Assembly (NCBI GenBank): GCA_911728435.2
Contig: OU452202.1
Location: forward strand, 8,597,135-8,661,134
DNA: 64,000 nt
Direction of reading: 5' to 3'
Origin: Apoderus coryli
Lineage: Eukaryota > Arthropoda > Insecta > Coleoptera > Attelabidae
Under the pieces are notes generated by a model. It was not told the DNA's origin. It saw nothing but the letters and a program-made list of their open reading frames with translations, and made no database searches. Shown here one piece after another: positions 24,601 to 33,727 of this stretch (its first letter is position 1; every line of letters starts with the position of its first letter). Both the position numbers and the translations under genes were made by a program.

Positions 24601-26663
24601 CATTAAACTAACCATATATGTTTCGAGAAGCTTCGTTCTCATCGTCAGTGTTATAATATTTATAGAAAGTTTAGAGCATTATCGAATTATATTGGTTCTG
24701 AAAAAAAAATATATAACATTATTTCATACAAAAAGTTTGTATGCGTTATGTAACAACTTGAAGAGTTACTAACATCTTTTCTGTATTAGTTTTTTACGCA
24801 TAATATTCTAAATTTTAATGAGAATTTTATGCATTTTTTTAAAACGCTATTAAGTTTGTATTCGATGGAAGTAAAATGGCGATTTCTCATTCAACGCGGA
24901 AATTATTGAGCTTGACATATAATGATATAGGGTGTTCCCTATGTATTATTACAAATTAATACAGGTGATAGAACAGTGAATTTTAAGAAAAAAGTTCCTA
25001 TAGGTCCGCAAACGCATTGTAACCGAGATCAAAATTAACACCTGATGATGTTTTTTTGTGAATATTAACGAAACGTTTTTAGATACATCAAGATGACATT
25101 ATATTGTCAACAATGTTCTTTCGACACAATGAATTCCATGGCAATCCAAGATTGAGTACATAAATTTTTAAATAAGTAATATTTTCAACATTGATTATTA
25201 AGTAAATTTTTAAACTCAATTTACACAAAAACTAAGCATTATATCAAAATAAAAGAAGATGACCTTTTTTAAGTAAATTATATTTTTTCTCATTATTATG
25301 AGCTCAAAATGTGTAATATTCCAGCAACATAAAAGTTGGGGCGCCCCCTCTAGTTTGTTACGCTCATGACTATAATTTTGGAAACCCTTTTGGTTTGACT
25401 TGTTAAGAATTAAAAATCAGATACATATGTAAAATTTCATTGATGTATTTAAAAACGTTTCATTAATATTCAGAAAAAAACATCATCAGTGTATGTGTTC
25501 CTGTATGTAACAAGGAATTCACAAATAAAGCTTCCCGCCAGGGAATTCGGGCGCATCTAGTATTGGCAATAGGATATGATGGAGTTGTTGCTTCTCGTCC
25601 AGCCATCGTTTGTAAACTGTGTTTCACCGGCCATATTGCTGGAATACTTAACAAAGAAACTACTCCCTAAGTCCCAAATGATGCAGCTTAGTCTACGATA
25701 TACTGACAGTTTTCATATGTTCGTATTCCTAGCTATACCACCACACTTTTCCGAAGGTCATTTACCTATAATGCTGTAAAATTATATAACAGTTTAGATT
25801 CATCATTGAAAATGCTTAAGATTTCTAAATTTAAAATAATTTGCTTACAAGTCAGATACAGTTGTAAATTTTCCCTGCACTTTTAATCGTTCTTATAGTA
25901 TAGTTGTGTAAGTATTTACTTTTTGTTATAGACTATTGTTTTTTATATGGAATACTGTTGTTTTTTTTGGGTTAAGTATTAAATTAGCATATCTATATCT
26001 ACTTGTAGACTTCGCCCTTTGATTGGCTAAGTATTAAGAATTATGTACTTAAGTTTAAAGACCATTATTATTATTATTATATTGCCTGCTCACACTAGAT
26101 CTCGCCAAAACATCTTGTTGTCAAGCAATTCACACATATAATTATATGTGACAAACAAACATGCTTAATCTTAAACTTCTTTTATATGTATAATAACGTT
26201 CAGAACCATATTTCGATAATTCTGTATAACTTTCTATAAATATTATACCACTGATGACGAAAACGAAGATTATCGAAACATGTATGGTTAGTTTAATGTG
26301 ATTTAACAAATATACAGTGTTCATTTGTGGAGTAGACGTTGAATTATTTCCCTTAAATTTAATTTAATACTTGTCCAGTAACAATAGTGGAAAGTATAAT
26401 TAATTTTAGTCGGTCACTGATTATATTACAAACGGTTTCTGATTTTTCGCAAATGCAAGTTGGAGCACTTACATACATGATCTATCCATAAAATTAGCAG
26501 CAGGTTAATTATTTATTAATGAATTATTTCAGGGAATTCGTTACAATGGAAGGTAATGGAAATGGTAAATCCGGATCTATTCATGGAGGCATGTGAAAGT
26601 ATAGGAAGCTCATCTAGCAATCTGGAATGTAGTGGTAATTCAGGCGGCTCATGGAGCGATTAA
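12640..26663 (+). CDS. MATH-BTB (SPOP-like) protein, five coding exons
   Basis: Exons: 12640-12874, 17841-18080, 18214-18449, 21954-22260 and 26533-26663, with junction phases 1, 1, 0, 1. They give 382 residues (human SPOP is 374). All donors and acceptors are GT-AG, and an acceptor at 12629 just before the ATG implies an upstream non-coding exon. Exons 1-3 form a MATH-type fold (FRKIWRIKNF; RFQFGVWNASIKHWE). Exons 3-4 form a BTB/POZ domain (VVECACNTDSSNTLKVHSWI; LIQELVRYIYTDKVDNAEKY), followed by the BACK-like helices with LLLADQCGCDNLRKAALHYC. The C-terminus is serine-rich (SSSSNLECSGNSGGSWSD). SPOP proteins present substrates to cullin-3 ubiquitin ligase: MATH binds substrate, BTB binds CUL3. 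That role is inferred by family. The MATH and BTB sequences are well diverged from SPOP/roadkill, so it is more likely a divergent paralogue than the orthologue. It has no paired splice conflicts or stops. Confidence 0.85.
12875..15240. other. Intron 1 of the MATH-BTB gene, first part
   Basis: AT-rich intronic DNA. I see no exon or transposon coding signal here. Confidence 0.5.
15245..15930. pseudogene. Overlapping transposase relics of two families
   Basis: Plus strand 15315-15449 reads VVNILRYIQVNPHASVREM, like the second helix-turn-helix of DD41D/Tc1-type transposases (compare ASGVSRSSI...ILKAYKFHPY in the copy at 36126). Minus strand around 15540-15455 reads ARFWDTQGVVHIDYL followed by ANKSTITG, a mariner catalytic-domain phrase. 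Both are decayed, with stops and frame changes. The arrangement suggests one mariner-type relic disrupted by, or joined to, another. Confidence 0.5.
16346..16502 (+). other. Exon-like open frame inside intron 1, unassigned
   Basis: A very good acceptor (tttttttttag) precedes a frame reading LTWKGFVMGSGALKDPILDI and SRVYETLQQYNQNSLEF before a weak donor. It does not resemble MATH or BTB sequence, so I do not place it in the MATH-BTB transcript. It may be a relic of another element. Confidence 0.25.
16560..17840. other. Intron 1 of the MATH-BTB gene, last part
   Basis: AT-rich, no coding signal. It ends in the acceptor gtttgtttcag at 17840. Confidence 0.5.
18860..19400 (-). pseudogene. Mariner (SETMAR-like) transposase pseudogene in intron 3
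   Basis: Minus-strand pieces in several frames are recognisable: PSTVGTWNFPREP, VTADWYRINYFQEVIAELRK, IIIFQDNAGSHTARKTQT (the second catalytic motif, with DNA and SHT) and KNKFELRGQMLQSLEEAVVA with FKNVML. The order matches the catalytic half of mariner transposases of the SETMAR type. Stops and frameshifts separate the pieces, so it is dead. It lies antisense in the third intron of the MATH-BTB gene. Confidence 0.75.
19677..19697. repeat. Poly-C tract
   Basis: A run of about 17 C on the plus strand within AT-rich DNA. The minus strand is a G-run that could form quadruplex structure, or it could be a length-uncertain assembly point. Confidence 0.8.
19700..21280. other. Intron 3 remainder, no recognised gene
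   Basis: Contains an AT microsatellite at 20749-20769 and short unassigned frames. Confidence 0.4.
21290..21490 (+). repeat. Dispersed repeat shared with 50585-50735
   Basis: The stretch tattaattattccaagtcag, aatttctgttgtgaaccct and aaaattgacacatccaatca is found as a diverged reverse complement at 50585-50735. The two copies share the same order of blocks, so this is a mobile or duplicated sequence, perhaps the 3' end of a retroelement. Confidence 0.65.
22541..23190 (+). pseudogene. P-element/THAP9-type transposase remnant in intron 4
   Basis: Segments in order: FDVPHLLKSTRNNLL, the conserved D-x-x-H-L-x-K-x-x-R-N-N box of P transposases; then LCPKLTDEHI, KYASQVVSQSTSVALNWFV, and FDILNSSSHLNNFDVFKGNQ. 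The order matches the central catalytic half of P/THAP9 transposases. Several stops and frameshifts break it, the THAP DNA-binding domain is absent, and no terminal repeats were found. It is a dead relic inside the last intron of the MATH-BTB gene. Confidence 0.8.
23200..24350. other. Intron 4, no recognised gene
   Basis: AT-rich with an ATT microsatellite at about 23475-23492. Nothing assignable. Confidence 0.4.
24354..24484. repeat. Hairpin terminus of the ribozyme-bearing element family
   Basis: Begins gaagtaatccatt, as at 104-116, and contains an inverted repeat (atttgtagaaatcaaactcg with cgagtttcatttctacaaat). Its arms include the block TTTTGTGAAGTAGACGAG, like the hairpin at 97-214. 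Confidence 0.65.
24490..24705 (-). repeat. Left inverted arm of a hammerhead-bearing element
   Basis: About 160 bp (24535-24700) reappear in reverse complement at 26199-26360. Shared blocks include attcaacgtctacttcacaa, atatttgttaaat, attaaactaaccata and tataatatttatagaaagtt. The arm contains the ribozyme core at 24620-24648. Confidence 0.8.
24620..24648 (-). ncRNA. Hammerhead ribozyme-like core
   Basis: On the minus strand, CTGACGA, a helix II hairpin (GAGAA pairing with TTCTC) and GAAAC. Helix I is decayed (AACA against TGGT), and the cleavage triplet region reads ATATATGG. Confidence 0.6.
25042..25074 (+). ncRNA. Hammerhead ribozyme-like core, inner pair left
   Basis: CTGATGA, then TGTTTTTTTGTG...TTAAC with weak GTT/AAC pairing, then GAAACG. 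It is repeated in inverted orientation at 25457-25489. Helices I and III are not clear, so catalytic ability is doubtful. Confidence 0.4.
25457..25489 (-). ncRNA. Hammerhead ribozyme-like core, inner pair right
   Basis: Minus strand CTGATGATGTTTTTTTCTG, followed after a short gap by TTAATGAAACGTTTTTAA. This is the inverted partner of 25042-25074, with helix II even weaker. Confidence 0.35.
25498..25671 (+). other. Unassigned coding-like fragment with zinc-ligand spacing
   Basis: The frame reads VPVCNKEFTNKASRQGIRAH and then VASRPAIVCKLCF before a stop. The C-x2-C pair and overall composition look like protein, but no family is recognised. It lies between the inner ribozyme pair and a LINE tail. 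Confidence 0.3.
25690..25893 (+). pseudogene. Non-LTR retrotransposon C-terminal tail
   Basis: The frame RRSFTYNAVKLYNSLDSSLK followed by ISKFK matches the tail of jockey/CR1-like ORF2 proteins (F...aakLWNsLP..l....s...Fk). A stop follows near 25886. An ATT repeat lies further on at 26067-26080. Confidence 0.6.
26199..26360 (+). repeat. Right inverted arm of the hammerhead-bearing element
   Basis: Reverse complement of 24535-24700. Contains the ribozyme core at 26251-26279 and the TTTGTGGAGTAGACG block about 45 bases downstream of it. Confidence 0.8.
26247..26290 (+). ncRNA. Hammerhead ribozyme-like copy
   Basis: ACCA-CTGATGA, a decayed helix II, then GAAAC-AT-GTA-TGGT. Helix I pairs perfectly (ACCA with TGGT). 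Helix III is the minimal two-pair type (A-U, C-G) with a tiny loop and GTA as cleavage triplet. Helix II pairing is mostly lost. Confidence 0.55.
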
Positions 26664-26679
26664 AATATATTCCTGACTG

Positions 26680-26732
26680 AATAAACACAGTATTTTTATA
26701 CTTATTAGAATACAACAAATATTTAAAATAAA
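26680..26732 (+). terminator. Poly(A) signals of the MATH-BTB gene
   Basis: AATAAA at 26680-26685 and again at 26727-26732, 17 and 64 bases after the stop codon. Confidence 0.5.
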
Positions 26733-27247
26733 AGTACAAACTACTATTTTATTAATACATTTTATATGTGATCTGATCTATCATTTTTCTTACTTTGTAT
26801 AAGATTACTTATGTTAAGTAATATGTGAATTTTGTTTCTACTTTGTATCATTTGTGCTCAAACATATGTTCAGAATTAGGTTTTAATTATTACTATTAAT
26901 GTGATTTTTTTTTATATCTGTGACATTTCAGTTTGATTTAATTCATAAGTAAAAATTATTTAATAAATTTCGTAATGTGAGCTGCGGCATTTGATTTTCT
27001 CTACCTCTGAAAATTCGTGGCCAGAGTGATAAACTATTTTTTTTTATGCCAAAGAGTTATAACTTATACGAAAGAGTTCTTGATTATTGGAGAAATTATA
27101 GTTCAAATATTACCAAGGTTAACGGTTAACGGTGGCCACTTTGGCAACTGCTCTAGATGGTCCTCCCAAAAACAAAAATAATTAGATATAAAAGTCTAAT
27201 CTCCATGAAATAAATTCAATAAATCCTTGTAGGAGTCATGAATCAAA

Positions 27248-27295
27248 CAACCATACATGTTTCGAGGCGCCAGGCCTCATCATCAGAGGTTCAGT
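27248..27295 (-). ncRNA. Hammerhead ribozyme copy with perfect helix II
   Basis: Minus strand: CTGATGA, helix II GAGGC-loop-GCCTC, GAAAC, then ATGTATGGT. Helix II is five perfect pairs. Helix I is ACCT against TGGT, one mismatch. Core at 27259-27286. Confidence 0.75.
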
Positions 27296-27299
27296 TATG

Positions 27300-28540
27300 A
27301 GTTTTACAAAAAGCTTTCATTGTGCAAGTATGTGTCACAGGGCAATAAGAAAAGAGAAATGTCTTAATATCATTTCGTGAAAGGAAAAATTCTTTTAAAA
27401 CACAAACAACTAAAAACTAATTAAAAGTACTTAATGGTGTTTTTTGACGTTTAACAAAATTGTTAAATGGCAACTCGTACAATCATTTGGTAACAATTTA
27501 ACTTTTAAGCCAAAACCTGGCCAAATGATTTATAAAAAGAAAAGAAAAACACCATTAGGTACTTTTAATTAAGAATTTAATTGGTTTTTAGTTGTTTGTG
27601 TTTTAAAATAATTTTTTCTTTAACGAAGTGAAATTATTTATTTTCTTATAAAAATGTACCATTTAGAAAATAATCGCTCGTTCCGTTACTTTACGGACAC
27701 CATATTAAAATAAGCCAAGACACGTTATAGCTTTTTAGATACGTTGAATATTTAAACTAACATTGAAGGACCTTTCGGATTGGAGAAAAGTGCTTTTGAA
27801 AGGTTTATGAAAGGAATCAGCAAACGCTATTACTCTAACATAAAAATAGCTATACGTAATATATAGACTATTCTATTCCGTTTCGGCACTAATTGAAAAT
27901 TGAGGAAAAGAAATAAAAAACAGTGTGTGGCATTTTTAATAAATTATTTATGTAAGTACTCAATTTTGGTCTACATGAAATTAACAGAAATTCGACTAAT
28001 ATTATGAATATGTGCGTTTTCCACGAAAACGTCAAGAGTTATCCATAGGAAAGTAGTATAATATTTGACAGATAATTACTTTGTGCATCTAATTTTGACA
28101 TAAACAAGTTATTTAGAATTAAACTTTTGGTTCATATAACTTATATTATTAGACACCCTGTATTTAGCATTGGGGGTTTTTTATATTTGGCATAACATGT
28201 GATGAGTGGGTATATTTATCAGCCCAGACTGGCTTAAAAAGAACAAACGAATAGGTGTGAATTTTTTCATTCAAATTATGTCTATATTTTTATAAAAAAT
28301 AAAATATTTAAAAAACTATTAGGTTTAGGTGATATGTACTTTAATGAAAGTTAGGTTTATTTTGAACGGGGAATCTAAAAATATATTCATATACAGGTAT
28401 ATCAACATAAAAATTCAGATACACACAGCTATGTAAATTAAAATCAACTTTTATTGTCCAGCTTCAGGTAGGTAATCAACTCGTTATCAATAAACAAAAA
28501 TATTTCACTACAATTTTCAAATTAAATTTAATGATATAAC
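27300..28540. other. No gene recognised; local inverted repeat
   Basis: 27405-27460 and 27540-27605 carry inverted-looking stretches (gtactttaatt; tggtgtttttt against aaaacaccatt). Otherwise AT-rich with no coding signal. Confidence 0.4.
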
Positions 28541-28560
28541 ACAACTAATGAAATAAATTA

Positions 28561-28566
28561 TTTATT
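28561..28566 (-). terminator. Candidate poly(A) signal of the minus-strand Ly6 gene
   Basis: AATAAA on the minus strand, 84 bases past the stop codon at 28650. Confidence 0.45.
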
Positions 28567-28649
28567 ACTTTAATTAGTCTACAATTAATAGTTTCCAATC
28601 TTAAGTTTAGTATAAATGTTTTCTTATTAATTATAATAAGTATTTAGAA

Positions 28650-31600
28650 TTATATATGTTTTAATGGAATTAATAAAACTAAGAAAAATAAAAAGAAAGA
28701 CATATGGATTTTTGATGACATATTGCAAGCATCAGTAAAGCATGCACAACTAGTTCTTTGAATAAAGTCTGTATCAGTTTTCTTGCAACTATCTGTTAAT
28801 GTTTCATTGTCTTCCAGTATCCACCCACAGGATCGCAGCACTCGTTTTGATATAGCTTGTCCTTCAATGGAAACTATAATATGAATTTAAGGAAATAGTC
28901 CATATTGAAGTGGAGTTAATATTATATTACATCTATGAAATAAGTCTATTATCCACGAAATAAGTTTAATAAATTACCCTATGAGTCACTCAATAACCAG
29001 CTACAAGCTTCTTCATCAGTGGTTAGACACAAGTTTTATACAACTGCTAATAGCATATTGATATTGATTTATTCTTATTATTCAAGTTTATTACTTATAT
29101 AATCGAATTAACATAAGGGAAAATGAAAAACTAATATAATTTAAAATAATTATGTATTTATTCAGAATTTAACAAAAAATTCAGGAAATGGTGAGTTGTA
29201 TATAATAATTATAATATAATAGAACTGAACGTTATTGTTCCAGACTCAATACTTCTCCTTGTAATCTAAACTGAATTTTTTGTTACACAATGCCATTAGC
29301 TTTTCTATGAAAATTCATGTATAACAACCACTGATGATGAAGCTGGTAACTTCGAAACTTGTATGAGTTTTTAGTGACTCAAGTTAGTGAAAAAATCGAT
29401 TTCACATGCTGGATAATTTGCCCTTATTATTCCTTATTTACAATATACAAAGGAAGAGTCAAAGCAGACGAGATAAGAATATGTTTTAGTTCAGAAGATG
29501 AACAGCGTGGATTCGATGCTGTATTATTCTGGGTAACCACGCACCGATGAGCCGTATTTATTAAAAATCTTAAATCGCCGAGGGTATCATAACAAAAGAA
29601 TCATCCCCTAAAATGTTGTGTATTAAAATCGTCTTACGCTTAGGTACTATATTTAAATGCGAACATTTAACTGCTTGGATTTAGTTCAATAAAGAAGAAT
29701 AATGAAATATATTCAACATAAGTAGTTGACACTGTAATATAAATATAGAAACATGAAATAAACTAATATTGTATACAAACTGAAACAAAATTCCGTTAGA
29801 ACACCTGACCGGCAATCGGGAGATGTTGGGTTCGTATGCAATATTAGTTTATTTCATGTTTCTAAAGAAAAATAATGTTGTCACCATCTAAACTACGGCT
29901 ACATTATTATTAAAAAAAATGAAATACTGATATTTGCAGAATTTTGGTTTGAAAAAACATAATATAGACATTGCATAATACAATAGTCATACGTCATAGC
30001 AGTAAGTAACTGTATTTCTTCATTTTATATAGATTATGATAATAAAATCGAGGTACTTTATTGGTATAGAACCAATTGACAGAAATCTTTCAGCCAAAAT
30101 TGTGGATTAAACACGTACCTATTTGACGTTAAACTTGGCATAGACCCATAGTGATAATTTATGTAGTTATGAACAATAAAAATATTTTTATAAATTAAAA
30201 GTACTTTGTAGAACCTAGAAAGTATTAAGATTCAAAAAATACCAAAGTAACTTCAAAATCTCTTGAAATATCTGAGCATAATTTGGTATTTAAATTCCCG
30301 AAATAGTGAAATACGAGTACATAAATTTGTGGCGGCGACCGGATATTGTTTTTGTATTTTAAACTCAATACTTAGAAAGGTGTATTATTTATTTATTTTA
30401 TTTTAGTATAATATCCTCTAGATTATTTTATTATAAGTTTTGAGAGATTGGAATTGTCAGTTAATCAGTCATTCAATCTGGTACAAATTGTGATTTTTCT
30501 ATTTAATATTCTGCGTCCAGAGTTTTGTTTAAATTCACATACATTCACTAAAGTGGTGCCCGCAAAATTATTTTAGAAATTTCGGATTTTTTTTTTCAGG
30601 TGATTTTATAATCATGAGGGAACAACATGACAGTGACAACAACACAGACAAATTTCTGGAACTTCTATACGGCGTATTCCAGATTTTAATGCAACAGATC
30701 AAGAAATATGGTTCGCTATGTGGGAAGCAAGTTTTGGTGCGTTCAGAGGGTTTCAGATAAAAGTAAATTTCAATATCTGTTGTCTACTCCTCCTGAACAA
30801 AATTGCTACAACAGAATTAAATTTGAACTAATTAGACGTATGAGCTCAACGGAAATTAAAGGAAACCGACGTCATCTAGAACACAAGATATAGGTGATCA
30901 ACGGAAGTCGCCAGTAGAGCCGAAAGGAACTCATTATAAGAATTCGTAGTCGAGAAGTTAATGTTACAATTGATAGACTGAAACCAGCAAATATTTTATC
31001 CGAAGTTGACTCACCCATACAACATTCTTCGTCCAAACAAGGAACTAGATTAGGAAGACATGTAAGATTTCCAGAGAAATTTGAAGCTTGTTAATCTGGA
31101 TCTTCATCACTGCAGAGGGAGTAATGTGGTGACCTACATTATTTGAAAACCCAGACATAGACATTTGTATTATTTATTTTATTTTACGATAATAGTAGTT
31201 TTTTTTTATTATTTGTTTCCATATTGAAATCGTCAGTTATTATAATATTTATTAAATGTATAGAAAAAACTTACGAAAACATAAACATAACAAATTAAAC
31301 ACATTAATTAATAATTATAATATTTGGAAAAAAAAACAGACCCCACCCACCTAAAAGCGTGAAAACTCGACACTGTCGCTATGACGGCTCAAGTCAGAGT
31401 AAGAGGTTTACGTGACTATTTTCAAGCAAATACATAGAGGCGCTTTTGTCAGTTTTTTTTTATTCCGGAAATATTAAGGAAATTAAAGAACTGGGGTCCC
31501 GGAAGGACCGCACATGAGCATTCAAGGGTTAATATTAGATATAAGTGCTGTAGATTGAGTCAGAATTAATGTTTTGGACCAGTTATTTGTACTTACATGA

Positions 31601-32389
31601 TTCAGTCAATTTTCGGCAAAAATATTCGGTCTCATTCGATCCAGTACATTCTTGGAATAAATCACTATCAGTATCATTAGATTTTAGGCTCTCACATTCT
31701 GGATGCTCTACAGAATTACATTGGAAACAGTTTTTACATGTGACACCTACAAACCAAAACATACAAATTCTTAAACTAATTTATAAGTGTACAGGGTGTC
31801 GGAATTTAGTTGTTATTATAGGGTAACTCAGTTTCTAAAATATGCTCTTTTATCCTCCTGAATTACTTTTTTGTGAACCTAATCAGATTTTTAATCCCTA
31901 TTCAATTATTGTCAAACATCCCACGTGGTAGGTACAGATACAATTTAGCCATTAGAAAATCACCATCTTAAACAGTAAGAGTAAGTTTAAATTGGTCCAA
32001 ATTGTGCAAATTTGTAAGAACCAATAAGTATGTGAATGACAACATATTTTATAAAATTTTAAATTTTCGGGAAAAAATTAAATTCTAAATTTTTTTAAAA
32101 AATTATTGTAAAAACGCCGATCGTATAAAAAAATATTGTATGCAACACGTGCAAAAAGTGTGTTTAGAGCACTTAGCATGTTATTCTAATTTTCATGACG
32201 CGTGCCCGGAACACTTACTTTTTAAACTATACATCAATAACTATTATTTATTCGACAGTAGTTTAAATTGAAATTAGTGTTATTTCGTATTAATAATAAA
32301 TATTTATTTAGTATTATATTGTCAGTAATCCTACCTGTCACAAACACTCCAAGTAATAATATAAACTGAAATTTGTTTATAGTTTTCAT
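28650..32389 (-). CDS. Ly6/uPAR-domain GPI-anchored protein, three exons
   Basis: Exons in transcript order: 32389-32335, 31746-31597 and 28873-28650, both introns phase 1 with GT-AG sites. The protein is 142 residues. An N-terminal signal peptide (MKTINKFQFILLLGVFVTG) is followed by a three-finger Ly6 domain with NCFQC, PEC, QEC, YFC, SCG, DSC, SCAC and the diagnostic closing ACN. That is the canonical ten cysteines plus one extra just before (TCKN). The tail after a short serine spacer is hydrophobic (FFLFFLVLLIPL), as expected for a GPI-attachment signal. Insect Ly6 proteins act outside the cell in junction, channel or signalling roles; the specific role here cannot be told. The gene shares exon number and phases with the plus-strand Ly6 gene at 44723-47798. 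Intron 2 holds a collapsed gypsy element and a ribozyme copy. Confidence 0.88.
28950..29060 (-). repeat. Degenerate hammerhead-family copy (left of an inverted pair)
   Basis: Minus strand ACCACTGATGAAGAAGCTTG, but GAAAC is lost. The flanking gaaataagtttaataaatt matches the flank of the copies at 27248 and 52948. Its inverted partner is 29320-29395. Confidence 0.5.
29325..29370 (+). ncRNA. Hammerhead ribozyme-like copy
   Basis: ACCA-CTGATGA, helix II GAAG-loop-CTTC, GAAAC, then TTGTATGAG. Core at 29331-29358. Helix II is four perfect pairs. Helix I is partly lost because TGAG replaces TGGT. Confidence 0.6.
29747..29863. repeat. Inverted repeat with a tRNA-like loop
   Basis: Two 30-bp arms (29747-29776 and 29834-29863, one mismatch) enclose 57 bases. 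These include gttagaacacctga, a stem-loop CCTGA-CCGGCAA-TCGGG like an anticodon arm, and GGGTTCG like a B box. It is not a full tRNA because the acceptor stem is missing. It is possibly a SINE- or tRNA-derived piece trapped in a hairpin. Confidence 0.5.
30331..31250 (+). mobile_element. Collapsed Ty3/gypsy-type LTR retrotransposon
   Basis: LTR-like starts tgtggcggcgacc (30331) and tgtggtgacctac (31120) flank internal sequence. First comes a gag-like piece (30671-30893: RRIPDFNATDQEIWFAMWEA and, one frame over, ELIRRMSSTE). It is followed directly by the extreme C-terminus of a pol polyprotein (30955-31094: VNVTIDRLKPAN and GRHVRFPEKFEA, then a stop). Protease, reverse transcriptase, RNase H and most of the integrase are missing, so this is an internal-deletion relic. 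A primer-site-like tggtgcccg occurs near 30554. It lies within intron 2 of the minus-strand Ly6 gene. Confidence 0.7.
31790..31880. repeat. Single TACAGGGTGT-type element end
   Basis: gtacagggtgtcggaattta resembles the ends of the Tc1/mariner-type short elements in this window. The partner end is not obvious. Confidence 0.3.
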
Positions 32390-33009
32390 TTTATTTTAGT
32401 GTAATAAGAGTTTATAACCGAATAAAAAAAACATTTGGATAACTAAATCTGAATATGGGATACTTAGTATGTATTAGATGCTATTTATTGTTAATTTGAT
32501 TATCAGTTAATAGGTCAAGAACTCTTAACCGTCAAAGATAGGGAATCAATATTTTATGTACCTACTAGTCTACTTTCAAGCGTTTGTTTGGGTTGTATTG
32601 CAATTTGTAAATACAAAGGTCGAAAATTCGAAGCCAAGTCAGTCTTTATTAACACATTATTTTTCATAATATCTTTATTCATTTACTAACACTATGAATT
32701 AACTTTATACATACAAAGCAAGCGATATGAGGGTTATGTCAAATAATGTAAAATTCACATATAGAATAATTTAGTCCTAATAATCGTCCGAAACAAGTAG
32801 AAGTATGATGGCATAGCCGACGCTAAGGTATTGGCCGCCCATGTACATTCAATACCTGCCACCCCCCTTCCCATCTATGTACACTGTAGTAGTTTATTTT
32901 TTATATAATATATTATATAAGGAACACATTTCATGAGTTCCGATTAATTTAAAATTGTAATTTTTTTTCACAAATGAATCGTTAAAGCTTTGTGTATTTC
33001 CCCCATTAC

Positions 33010-33125
33010 ATACCACTGAAGATGAAAACACGTTTCTCGAAACATGTATGGTAAATGTTGATTGATTATTAACAAATACCTATACCATACTCATTTGTGT
33101 AGCAGACGTAATTTATTCATCCTTG
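33010..33125 (+). ncRNA. Hammerhead ribozyme-like copy with downstream family block
   Basis: ACCA-CTGAAGA, helix II GAAA/TTTC, GAAAC-AT-GTA-TGGT, with the core at 33016-33043. Helix I is perfect and helix III is the minimal type. The shared block cattTGTGTAGCAGACG follows about 50 bases later. Confidence 0.65.
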
Positions 33126-33488
33126 AAAATAAAACTCCTAAGAAAATGGAGTATTTCAACAATAAAAAAAAATAATTAAATTGACAAAAAATTGCTACAT
33201 TTGTTGGCAATTTTTTCTTTTTTTTATATATATTTTTTTATGAAAAACGGTTAGGTCAGCCTTAAGCTCATGAAATATGACATCAATAAAAAATAAAACG
33301 GAGAAAAGAAGGGAATTCAAAAGGAACTAAGAGGAAAAATTGGTATGTATTTTGTTTCCGTAGTAACCTCAATGCCTTAAATTTATGTCAAAATTCACCC
33401 TTATTTACAAACATTTTAAAAACTACTGGACCTAGGCATATCAACCCTTATATAATTTTTCTTGTCTTTTAGAGCGACTGAAAATATA

Positions 33489-33658
33489 CAGGGTGTCCCG
33501 TTAAGAAAAAGCAACTTGAGTCTGCTGCGCGTTTGTGAACTACCATGTATAATTGAAAACATTTTTGGTTTGTCCATCTCAGTGCCTAAAAGTGATTTTT
33601 TTGTCTATCGCTGTTACATCTTGCGATATCTTCTCCCACACCCTAATGGGTCTCCCTG
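33489..33658. mobile_element. 170-bp miniature inverted-repeat element
   Basis: Flanked by TA. The ends are CAGGGTGTCCCGTTAAG and, inverted, CAGGGAGACCCATTAGGG. There is no coding capacity. Probably a non-autonomous Tc1/mariner-type element. Confidence 0.6.
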
Positions 33659-33727
33659 TATATTATTTTTAATAGGTATATCCCTGCCTTCTGAAGTCTG
33701 GGAAAAACTGTAACATTACAATTAAGT

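Noticed and set aside
29800..29840. A functional tRNA gene
   Set aside because: There is no acceptor stem and no complete D arm. The anticodon loop lacks the usual T at position 33.
32410..32417. TATA-like TTATAAAC upstream of the minus-strand Ly6 gene
   Set aside because: It lies only about 21 bases before the ATG, so transcription would start inside the coding region. It is probably chance in AT-rich DNA.
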